In this document: piece by piece, positions 1 to 6,914 of the stretch
Position numbering within the stretch: position 1 is the stretch's first letter
How the letters are laid out: each line of letters opens with the position of its first letter
Assembly: GCA_964584935.1 (NCBI GenBank)
Contig: CAZPBN010000003.1
Span: 91,521 to 155,520, forward strand
Reading direction: 5' to 3'
DNA length: 64,000 nucleotides
Source of the DNA: CAZPBN01 sp964584935
Lineage (GTDB): Bacteria; Acidobacteriota; Aminicenantia; Aminicenantales; Aminicenantaceae
The notes under the pieces: generated by a model
Told to the model about the DNA's origin: nothing
What the model saw: the letters and a program-made list of their open reading frames with translations, nothing else
Databases searched by the model: none
Translations under genes and position numbers: made by a program

Positions 1-804
1 TATAATAGGAGTTAATTCAACTGCTGTTCCACAGAAAAACATTTCATCTGCTTCCAGAAGCTCTTGTTTCTTTATTGGCCCTATCGATGTATTGATTCCC
101 AGGTCTTTTGCAATTTCTAAAAGAGAGGTCCTTGTAATCCCTTCAAGCACGGATTCTGTTTTATCGTTTGTCTTCAGAACTCCCTCTTTCGCAACCATAA
201 TATTTTCTCCCGGACCTTCCGCAATGTTTCCTTCCATATTAAGAAATATGGCTTCATCACAATCATTTTTGCGGGCTATGTTTCCACAGATGGTCGACTG
301 AACATAAACACCTCCTAGTTTAGCCGACATATCAATTTGACTGGGATGAACTCTATTCCAGGGAATGATGTATGCATGAACTCCTTTTTGCGCCTTCTCT
401 CCCAGATAAGCTCCCCACTCCCAAGCAGCAATGACCAATTCCACAGGTGAATCTTTAGGAATAAGGCCAAGATTCCCATAGGAATAAAACAAAAGAGGCC
501 TTATATAAGCTGAATCAAGCTCATTTTCTCTCATAACAAGTTTAATCGCTTCTGTAATTTCCTCTCTGCTGTAAGGAACCTCCATATTCAGTATGGATGC
601 TGAGTGAAAAAATCGTTCCACATGTTTTTCCAGACGAAACACAGCCGGTCCCTTAGGCGTGTTATAAGCTCGAATTCCCTCAAAAACAGAAGTCCCATAA
701 TGAAGTGCATGAGTCATAGGATGAAGCACTGGTCGGGACCAGTCATAAAGTTCTCCCATAAACCAGTATTTCTTTGCCTTAGGAAAATTTGTATTTTCAA
801 ACAT
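1..804 (-). CDS. ilvE: Branched-chain amino acid aminotransferase (3' end cut by window edge)
   Basis: PLP-dependent class IV aminotransferase that moves amino groups between glutamate and the keto acids of valine, leucine and isoleucine in the cytoplasm. Translation of the minus strand gives the typical opening (KYWFMGELYDWSRPVLHP), the HYGTSVFEGIRAY motif, then SAKLGGVYVQST and EAIFLN with the EGPGENI segment of the cofactor site. The frame is open from position 804 to the window edge (268 codons), so the last few dozen residues are missing. The start is fixed by an excellent ribosome site, GAAGGAG, a few bases before the ATG. D-amino-acid transaminases share the fold, but the N-terminal pattern is that of IlvE. 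Confidence 0.9.
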   Translation of the reverse strand, partial: MFENTNFPKAKKYWFMGELYDWSRPVLHPMTHALHYGTSVFEGIRAYNTPKGPAVFRLEKHVERFFHSASILNMEVPYSREEITEAIKLVMRENELDSAYIRPLLFYSYGNLGLIPKDSPVELVIAAWEWGAYLGEKAQKGVHAYIIPWNRVHPSQIDMSAKLGGVYVQSTICGNIARKNDCDEAIFLNMEGNIAEGPGENIMVAKEGVLKTNDKTESVLEGITRTSLLEIAKDLGINTSIGPIKKQELLEADEMFFCGTAVELTPII

Positions 805-941
805 TTATACTCCTTCTAATAATTTATTATAGTAAGAGAATTAAGATGTTTTTTCATTTGCACTGGAAAGACTGGAAATTATTAAACTATCATAAAAAAA
901 TTGAAAAAAAAAGATATCTTTTAAAAAATCTGACAATAAAA

Positions 942-1478
942 TCATCTTTTCTGTACTCCACTCAAGTTTTCCTTAATCTCAAATTTCCAAGAACACCAAA
1001 CATCAGGAGGATGAGGATCCGGCGGACAGATAAGGCAGGTTGTTCTTATTCTCGGATCTATTGTTTGCGCAAAATAACTATACTCGACAATCCCTACTTC
1101 TTTGCAGGGAAAATCGGGAAGGTTTTTTCTCTTTCTTGCTTCCTGAACACGGCATTTGTTCATCCTGAAGACACAATGACGTTCACTTTCCTCTGCAATT
1201 TCCTGGACATTAACATGAGCATACAATCTGAATTTGAGCGCTTGAATCAAAGAAGAAATTCCGCCTCCGGGTTTCAATCCTAATCTTTTCATTATTCTCC
1301 TGGCTTCGATCACTGTGAAACTTTCCCAGGCTTCCCTGTCAAGATCCATGGCGACATCCATTCCATACCTTTTTTCTGCCGCCTGAAACCATAAGCCATC
1401 ATGGGCAAGCCAGTTTTTCGCTGCATCTTTCAACAGCTCATGCAGCTCTTCCTTCGATAAATCTTTTTTTTCTTTCAT
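942..1478 (-). CDS. Cys-rich cytosolic protein, DUF6125-like
   Basis: Unassigned function. The 178-residue protein has an alpha-helical N-terminal half (KNWLAHDGLWFQAAEKRYG, then IEARRIMKRLGL) and a C-terminal half with several cysteines (FRMNKCRVQEARK, DFPCKEVGIVEY, TTCLICPPDPHPPDVWCSW). This pattern resembles small proteins annotated DUF6125 or distantly L-2-amino-thiazoline-4-carboxylic acid hydrolase-like, many of them from anaerobes; that assignment is from memory of the pattern. It is translationally coupled to the upstream radical SAM gene: the stop TAA of that gene and this ATG share one base. The conserved cysteines could bind a metal or Fe-S cluster. Confidence 0.6.
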   Translation of the reverse strand: MKEKKDLSKEELHELLKDAAKNWLAHDGLWFQAAEKRYGMDVAMDLDREAWESFTVIEARRIMKRLGLKPGGGISSLIQALKFRLYAHVNVQEIAEESERHCVFRMNKCRVQEARKRKNLPDFPCKEVGIVEYSYFAQTIDPRIRTTCLICPPDPHPPDVWCSWKFEIKENLSGVQKR

Positions 1479-2419
1479 TATACTCTCGGCTCATAATACA
1501 ATAAGCCTTTGTATTTGACTTCTTTAATTTTTTCATCATGAATCAATATATCAATATATTTAATGATTTCATTTTTATGTTTTCCCAGTGAATGAGAAAT
1601 ATCCAAAAGGGTTACAGGTCTTCTTTGAATCAGGGAAATGATGTCTCTTTCAAGATTTTTGGATTGCGAAGTCTGCTCTTTTCTATGAAATTGAGCAATG
1701 ATTTCACATTTTTCTCCAAACATCTCCCTGATTTGTTCCATATCTTTTCGAGATAATGGTTTGGCAAACTCTTCTGCAGGAGGACGGATGACTGTATTGA
1801 GTTGTATTTTATTGGGACCAATAGCTGAAGAGGCTTTAATCAATTTTTTTATATGTTGGGGAGAGTCATTCAATCCTTTAACCAGCATAATTTCAAGCCA
1901 GAGCAAAGCTTTATACTTTTTGTTGAAATTGATAAGTCCCTTTATTATCTCATTGATATCCAGGGATTTATGTGGCCTGTTGACTTTCAAAAAAATATCC
2001 TGGGATGCAGCATCCAAGGAAGGAACCACCAGATCTGCCGGCATCAATGATTGTCTTACTGACTCTCTTATAAAAAGAGTGGAATTTGTTAAAACAGCGA
2101 CAGGAATGGATGTGCTTTTTTTTATCTCTCTTATCATATTTCCCAGATCCAGGTTTAAGGTTGGTTCTCCGGATCCAGAAAAAGTGATGTAATCAATTTT
2201 TTTATCTGAAGAGACAGCCTTTTTCACTTGAGACATGACCGTATCATAAGGAAAAAATTTTTTTCTTTGTACGGTTTTATTTGTGGTGGGAGATAACTGA
2301 CAGTAAACACAGTCCAGTGTGCATGTTTTAAATGGAAGAATATCAATTCCTAGAGAATAACCCAGTCTTCTGGAAGGAACAGGTCCATAAATATAGATAT
2401 GATAATCTTTCTCTTTCAA
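1478..2419 (-). CDS. Radical SAM protein, COG0731 (wyosine-synthase-like) family
   Basis: A 313-residue radical S-adenosylmethionine enzyme. The 4Fe-4S site is plain near residues 32-39 (CTLDCVYC, the CxxxCxxC signature), preceded by GPVPSRRLGYSLGID, which is characteristic of the COG0731 group. A SAM-binding GSGEPTLN motif follows near residue 100. The C-terminal 60 residues look like a winged-helix module (ISLIQRRPVTLLDISHSLG). COG0731 includes tRNA wyosine-type synthetases, but bacterial members are mostly uncharacterised, so the substrate is unknown. It is the first gene of a coupled pair with the downstream Cys-rich protein. Confidence 0.8.
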   Translation of the reverse strand: MKEKDYHIYIYGPVPSRRLGYSLGIDILPFKTCTLDCVYCQLSPTTNKTVQRKKFFPYDTVMSQVKKAVSSDKKIDYITFSGSGEPTLNLDLGNMIREIKKSTSIPVAVLTNSTLFIRESVRQSLMPADLVVPSLDAASQDIFLKVNRPHKSLDINEIIKGLINFNKKYKALLWLEIMLVKGLNDSPQHIKKLIKASSAIGPNKIQLNTVIRPPAEEFAKPLSRKDMEQIREMFGEKCEIIAQFHRKEQTSQSKNLERDIISLIQRRPVTLLDISHSLGKHKNEIIKYIDILIHDEKIKEVKYKGLLYYEPRV

Positions 2420-2498
2420 GTTATTAGTCCTGCATTATTCTTTCCAACAATCATTGAAACTTAAAACATCATAGCCCTATATAAACCAACGCCCCATT

Positions 2499-2702
2499 TC
2501 ACAGCCTGTCTTTATACACTTCAATAAATCTTCTCAGGGAGCGATCATATGTTTGTTCAACATCATCAGGGAATAAACAAGCAGGAAGTTCCTTCATACG
2601 CCAATGATATTGAATGCATTCGCAACATTTCCCTTTCCGGCTGCAGGGTTCATAGGTACAGTTGCAATTATTCAGATTTTCATCAATATTGCATTCTGCC
2701 AT
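2499..2702 (-). CDS. Small Cys-rich protein, DUF6485 family
   Basis: A 67-residue protein dense in cysteine: NNCNCTYEPCSRKGKCCEC in the N-terminal half, then LPACLFPDDVEQTYDRS. I recognise this as the DUF6485 pattern found in many anaerobes; its function is not known. The spacing of cysteines suggests a zinc or Fe-S binding knot. It lies 24 bases downstream of the NifU-like gene on the same strand, so the two may be cotranscribed, and a role near Fe-S assembly is possible but only from position. An SD-like sequence (AAGGAGTCACC) precedes the start. Confidence 0.75.
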   Translation of the reverse strand: MAECNIDENLNNCNCTYEPCSRKGKCCECIQYHWRMKELPACLFPDDVEQTYDRSLRRFIEVYKDRL

Positions 2703-2726
2703 GGTGACTCCTTATATGAATTATTT

Positions 2727-3206
2727 TTATGTTTTCCGGTAGAATTTTTTCCACAAATTTTTTCTATGATTCAAGTAATCAGCCAGAGAACGCCTCAAAG
2801 TTCCAGACGCAAGCTGGGCACAATGAACATCTGGAGCCGGAAGTCCCCCCAGACGTTTTAATATTTCTTCTGTATTCACAAGAGCCAGGGCTTCCGTAAA
2901 TGATTTTCCTTTTGTTATTTCTGTAACCATACTTCCGCAAGCCATCGTTGTTCCGCAGCCATCTGTCTGAAAAGTACATTGTTCAATCTTGCCGTTTTTG
3001 ACTTTAACAAACATCTCCATAGTATCCCCACAAGAACCTTTTACAGATGCATAACCGTCTGCATTATCACATTTCTCAAAATTCCTTGGATTTTGCCAGT
3101 GCTCAATGACTGTTTCAGAATACTGTTTTTTTAACTGTTTCATAAGCTGCTCTTGGGTTTCCTGGACAAAATAATCTATCTCTTTATCTTTATCCATTTT
3201 TTTCAT
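2727..3206 (-). CDS. NifU/IscU-like Fe-S cluster scaffold
   Basis: Scaffold on which Fe-S clusters are built before transfer to apo-proteins, in the cytoplasm. The 159-residue protein has the IscU/NifU N-terminal fold with its three cluster cysteines: VKGSCGDTMEMF, TDGCGTTMACGSM and DVHCAQLASG. Upstream of the fold is a short lysine/glutamine-rich helix. The final cysteine motif has HCAQLA rather than the usual HCS, as in the form common in anaerobes and archaea. No cysteine desulfurase gene lies beside it. The abundance of Fe-S proteins in the redox clusters of this window gives it plausible clients. Confidence 0.85.
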   Translation of the reverse strand: MKKMDKDKEIDYFVQETQEQLMKQLKKQYSETVIEHWQNPRNFEKCDNADGYASVKGSCGDTMEMFVKVKNGKIEQCTFQTDGCGTTMACGSMVTEITKGKSFTEALALVNTEEILKRLGGLPAPDVHCAQLASGTLRRSLADYLNHRKNLWKKFYRKT

Positions 3207-3339
3207 TTAACCTCTATTGTTGGATGTTAACCCTGAATTCTAAAACATGATTGATATGGAAATAATTAAAGAACAATTATTATATTAAAAGTTATTATAT
3301 CAAAAAGAAAGGGTTTAATTAAATCAAATTGTTAAAAAT

Positions 3340-3834
3340 TTAAAATATTTTATGAAAAGGGATCTCACTCAATAAGAATTCGTTTATTTCCTTTTGTATT
3401 GTATCCAAAACAATAAGCCGTGGTTCCTTTCCTTTGTATGAACTAAAGATATGATCCTCATCTAATATCATTGGAAATTTGACATCAATGCCAATACAAA
3501 ATCCTTTTATTCGTTTTTGTGCTACTTTTCTTTTCTGTTCCGAATCAATTAAATCCTTGCTGCAAACCACAACCCCTAAAATATTTTCCGCCTTATTTTC
3601 ATTTGTTTTTTCTATAAATCGAAAAAGAGTATTCCGGCATAGTGAGCAATTGAGATAATCATAATCCATTATCAAAATACAGATTTTTCCTGCACTATAT
3701 CCCTGTCTCTTGCTCGAAAAAATATCTGTTTTAAATGGTATTTTTTTTTCTTCTTTCCCTGAAGATAAAGCAAACAGTGACAAAAAAAGAATAAAAATGA
3801 TAAAAACTATAATGAATGTTTTGAATCGATTCAT
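3340..3834 (-). CDS. Membrane-anchored or secreted thioredoxin-fold-like protein
   Basis: I do not recognise the family. The 164-residue product starts with an uncleaved anchor or signal peptide (about residues 5-26, FIIVFIIFILFLSLFAL), so most of it is outside the cytoplasm. Then comes a beta-strand-like stretch KICILIMDYDYLNCSLCRN with a CxxC pair, followed by predicted alternating strands, and a LIVLD strand near the end. This order recalls thioredoxin-fold redox proteins of the AhpC/ResA kind, but the usual WCxxC and cis-proline are not obvious. It stands alone between intergenic stretches. Confidence 0.5.
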   Translation of the reverse strand: MNRFKTFIIVFIIFILFLSLFALSSGKEEKKIPFKTDIFSSKRQGYSAGKICILIMDYDYLNCSLCRNTLFRFIEKTNENKAENILGVVVCSKDLIDSEQKRKVAQKRIKGFCIGIDVKFPMILDEDHIFSSYKGKEPRLIVLDTIQKEINEFLLSEIPFHKIF

Positions 3835-4044
3835 GTGGAACCGCCTTTTTGAGATAAATCACAGATTAAATAATGAAACTTCTTCTAAAACATAAAAAAG
3901 ACGGATTGAAAAAAAGAATTTTCTCAAAAAAATAAAACACACAAACTCATCCGAAACAAATAGCGGGACTCCTTTATCTATGCTATCCTTCGCGAAGAAA
4001 GAAGAGATTCCCAGCAGCGATTCCAATTTGCAAGCAGTGAAGGT

Positions 4045-4632
4045 TCAGTCTTTTCGATATTTTTGGATATGGTTTTGGACAGATTTGGGAAAGACTGTCA
4101 TGAGATCTTCCAGCTTATCGTTATCCAAGTTTTCCCAGTTCCATTCATTCAGCGAAGGTTTAAATCTATTTTTTCTTTGAATGTAGACAAAATCCAGTGC
4201 AGCTTTCTCTGGGTGGGCGAGGGGAATCCGGTTTGCGACCCCGTAGCCGAAAAACAGTTCTTTTTTAATGTGTAAATAATGGATTTCACCGATATCTGTT
4301 TTAAACGTTTTCGTTTTGTTGGTGGTAACACAGCTCAGTATATATGGGGCTTGATCCAGGATCCCATGCATGAACAGCGCCGATTCCATTGAAATGTAGC
4401 TTGGAGGATAGAGAAATCCTGTGATTTCCTCCAGATTCGGCAGGGCGAATGAGTTGGCAAATAATCCTTTTCCTAGCCGGAAAAGAATTTTTTTCTGCTG
4501 CATCCTCTGGACCGCTCTTCGAAGGGCAGAATTGGAAAGCCTGGAAATACGCAGAAGTTCGGAAAAGTGATAGATTTTTTTCCCTCCTTTGAGGACGGAA
4601 AACCAATCTGAAAGCGTAAACGATTCTCTCAT
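4045..4632 (-). CDS. AbiEi-type antitoxin (type IV toxin-antitoxin)
   Basis: Likely antitoxin and transcriptional repressor of an AbiE module. The 195 residues begin with a winged-helix segment (about residues 15-60, FSELLRISRLSNSALRRAVQ, then a turn GKGLFANSF) and continue with the AbiEi core: YISMESALFMHGILDQAP, CVTTNKTKTF and the conserved HPEKAALDFVY. The gene starts 10 bases after the toxin stop, with SD-like AAGGGATG before ATG. In described abiE operons the antitoxin gene usually comes first; here it is second. The protein is full-length for the family. Confidence 0.8.
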   Translation of the reverse strand: MRESFTLSDWFSVLKGGKKIYHFSELLRISRLSNSALRRAVQRMQQKKILFRLGKGLFANSFALPNLEEITGFLYPPSYISMESALFMHGILDQAPYILSCVTTNKTKTFKTDIGEIHYLHIKKELFFGYGVANRIPLAHPEKAALDFVYIQRKNRFKPSLNEWNWENLDNDKLEDLMTVFPKSVQNHIQKYRKD

Positions 4633-4642
4633 CTTACATCCC

Positions 4643-5491
4643 TTATTTATGCACCGGGCTAAGAACGGCCTTGACAGCAGCCAAAGCTGATTCCCGAATT
4701 TCCCTGTATCCCGATACTTCCAGCTGTCTCCGGTATCGCTGAGGGAGAAAAAGCTTCATCTCATTTGCAAGCAGTGAAGGTGAGGTGCTGCGGAGTTTTT
4801 CCTCCACGACCTCCAAGATTGGCCGCTCTCCGTAATCGTTCAGCTTTTTGACCAAAAGCTTTCCGTCCCTGGGCGCCTTTAGGACTTTATCGAGATACCA
4901 GATGTCAAAGAGATCTCTCCCTTTGAAATAAGGACGGCTGATCACGGCTATTACTTTTTCGATTAAAAGTTCCTTGGGCGCAGCTCCCATGACGAGCGTT
5001 CTCTTATTGAAAAGATCCAAGTCAGATGCAACAGGATAGACCTTGGGTTCGTAGACCGGATACCGACCAAATTCAATCTTTAGTCGGAACTTGAGCCGGG
5101 ATCCTTGCGGGCGGAAGAGATACCAATATGTAAAAACCCTAGGATTAGGCATTTTTCGGGGCAGCCTCCACTCACTCTCTCCTTGGCCCAGAAGCTGAAC
5201 CATTCCTTTTTCAACGGATGATCCTGATTTCTCGATGATTTTTTGAGTGAATTCTCGGTCAATAGAAGATCCTGCAAAATCGAGGTCTTCTGAATACCTA
5301 TATCCGCCGTGGAGAAGATGGATACACGTTCCCCCCTGAAAACAGATTTGCTGGCTCTCAGGCAGGGAAAATAAGGAATCGAGCGCCGTAAGGTGCATGA
5401 TCTCTGCGACGACAGTGCTCAGAGGAAGTCCTTGTTCTGCGGCCCTGTTATGAAGACTAGACAAGAGATCATCGTTTCCAAATTTATACAT
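4643..5491 (-). CDS. AbiEii-type nucleotidyltransferase toxin
   Basis: Nucleotidyltransferase-fold toxin partner of the neighbouring AbiEi. The 282 residues show the family signature near residue 52, GGTCIHLLHGG followed by RYSEDLDFAG, where the serine and DLDF acidic residues form the nucleotide and metal site. A second conserved block is PKELLIEKVIAVISRPYFKG with RDLFDIWYL, as in AbiEii/AbiGii proteins. Family members act on cellular RNA or tRNA and cause growth arrest; which target applies here is unknown. No lesion is visible, so it is probably functional. The ribosome site is weak, which may keep toxin output low. Confidence 0.85.
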   Translation of the reverse strand: MYKFGNDDLLSSLHNRAAEQGLPLSTVVAEIMHLTALDSLFSLPESQQICFQGGTCIHLLHGGYRYSEDLDFAGSSIDREFTQKIIEKSGSSVEKGMVQLLGQGESEWRLPRKMPNPRVFTYWYLFRPQGSRLKFRLKIEFGRYPVYEPKVYPVASDLDLFNKRTLVMGAAPKELLIEKVIAVISRPYFKGRDLFDIWYLDKVLKAPRDGKLLVKKLNDYGERPILEVVEEKLRSTSPSLLANEMKLFLPQRYRRQLEVSGYREIRESALAAVKAVLSPVHK

Positions 5492-5676
5492 TTTTGTCCA
5501 CTATCGGAAATATAATGAATTTTTTAAACAAAATCAACCCGAAATCTTATTTTTATCGTGTATTCGACCTGTATGCTGTTCCAATTCTTCTTGGGCTCCG
5601 AGGCTCCGGCCGAATATTTTTCATGATCATTCCTTTGACCAAGGGGTAGGCCCCGATGACCCCTTGAGTAGTATAA

Positions 5677-6165
5677 ATGTCCAAAGAAAAAAAATTACTA
5701 TCCCCAATCATAAAACCTGATATTTTCTCACGGATCAAAGAAACTCACTGGGCTATCATAGCCAGTCTTCTCATTGCTACAATAACGATTCCACCTTTGT
5801 TAAGGTTGTTATATGAAACAGAATAGGGATTATTCCGGCAAAGAGACCAAATTTGCAAGATAATGAACGGACTTATACATCCATTTTTGTTGCTTGGATG
5901 TGTTGTAATCCTAATAATTGTTGGTGGTTTATTTCTAGGATTGGGTAGACTTCGTACTCGAGATATAGGGCTCATCAAGTCGAAATTGCCTATTGGGTTT
6001 GTATCTCTATTTGGTCTTTGGATTACCCCACAATTAATTTTGATGATAATTAAAGTCATTGACAGAATCATCGATCACCTTAAACTAACCTTTAAGGCAA
6101 AATGTCCTCCTCCCACCCAAGCCCAGCTTCCTATGGCAGCTGAGAAAAAAGTGCCATATCTATAA
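5677..6165 (+). pseudogene. CPBP intramembrane protease remnant with in-frame amber and lost C-terminus
   Basis: The frame from ATG 5677 is open to 6165 apart from one TAG at 5824-5826. The part before it has a hydrophobic helix (HWAIIASLLIATITIPPLL). The part after it reads MNGLIHPFLLLGCVVILIIV and LGLGRLRTRDIGLIKSKLP, which I recognise as the N-terminal part of CPBP (CAAX-type) intramembrane proteases. The catalytic EExxxR and HxxxN regions are absent: the frame turns into PPPTQAQLPMAAEKKVPYL just where the dispersed repeat begins (about 6134). So it is a broken gene, truncated at the repeat junction. Assignment to CPBP is moderate because the diagnostic motifs are gone. Confidence 0.55.
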
Positions 6166-6392
6166 AAGTCTTAGTTCCTTTATGAATCTAAATGTCCGAG
6201 TCTATTCTTTATCGCTATTATATTGTCATTTTTACTAAAATTATCTTCTTCTTTCTTCTTTGAATTATCTCCTTGACAGGATACTTTTATTTTCTTTAAA
6301 ATCGTTAAAGTAGAAGTTGAGAGGAGAGGGAATTAGTAGGAATCATTAAAATGAGTCAAAATCTAAGAAAGCTGAAAAAGGAAATACCTATA
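6134..6392 (+). repeat. Promoter-bearing dispersed repeat, copy A
   Basis: About 260 bases, with the best conserved core at 6226-6392. It matches an inverted copy at 26267-26510 at more than nine of ten bases by eye over the 100 bases after the -35 box. It is more loosely related to 24852-25034 and 40770-40862. The copies share GGCAGCTGAGAAAA at the left edge (A and the 24.8 kb copy), a TATTCTTTAT stretch, then TTGACA and an A/T-rich -10, then AGTTGAGAGGAGAGGG. Copy A starts inside the broken CPBP gene and ends at the first base of the DUF1080 remnant, so both gene fragments are joined to its ends. Confidence 0.75.
6273..6302 (+). promoter_or_regulatory. Sigma-70-type promoter in repeat copy A
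   Basis: TTGACA at 6273-6278 and TAAAAT at 6297-6302 with an 18-base spacer. The same arrangement recurs in the other repeat copies. It would transcribe the DUF1080 remnant and perhaps the antiporter gene beyond it. Confidence 0.6.
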
Positions 6393-6393
6393 T

Positions 6394-6861
6394 TTGTTCA
6401 AATTTGGAAGCTGTCAGCTTCACATCGAATGGGCTTCACCTGTTGAAGCTTCTAAAGAAGGCCAAGCAAGAGGCAACAGCGGTGTTTTCTTAATAGGCCT
6501 CTATGAAGTTCAGGTGCTGGATAATTATAAGAATAAGACTTATGCGGATGGTATGGCTGGTGCTGTGTATGGACAGTATCCTCCTCTGGTTAATGTGTGC
6601 CGTCCGCCTGGAAAATGGCAGTGTTTTGATATTATCTTTGTGGCTACTCAGTTTGGTGAAAACAAGAGGCTGAAACAGCCGGCCCGCATGACTGTGTTTC
6701 ATAATCATGTTTTGGTCCAACATGATGTGGCGCTGACAGGCCCTACTGCCTGGAAAAAGAGGCCTTCTTATAAGCCTCATGCCCAGAGATTGCCCCTTTC
6801 TCTTCAGGACCATGGAGACCCGGTTCGGTTCAGAAATATATGGATCCAAGATTTCAATTGA
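6394..6861 (+). pseudogene. DUF1080 (3-keto-disaccharide hydrolase-type) domain, N-terminus missing
   Basis: The C-terminal 155 residues of a DUF1080 concanavalin-like domain: FGSCQLHIEWASP, RGNSGVFLIGLYEVQVLD, YGQYPPLVNVCRPPGKWQ and the terminal LSLQDHGDPVRFRNIW are all textbook family blocks. Intact members carry about 80-120 more residues before this point, usually after a signal peptide. Here homology begins exactly at the end of the dispersed repeat and the only nearby start is a TTG without a good ribosome site. I call it a truncated remnant. The remaining sequence has no frameshift, so the truncation may be recent, or a short product may still be made from the repeat promoter. Confidence 0.75.
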
Positions 6862-6914
6862 TTGAGACTGATATTCAGGTTAGGTCAGATTAAAATGTCT
6901 GAGGGAGGTGAGTC

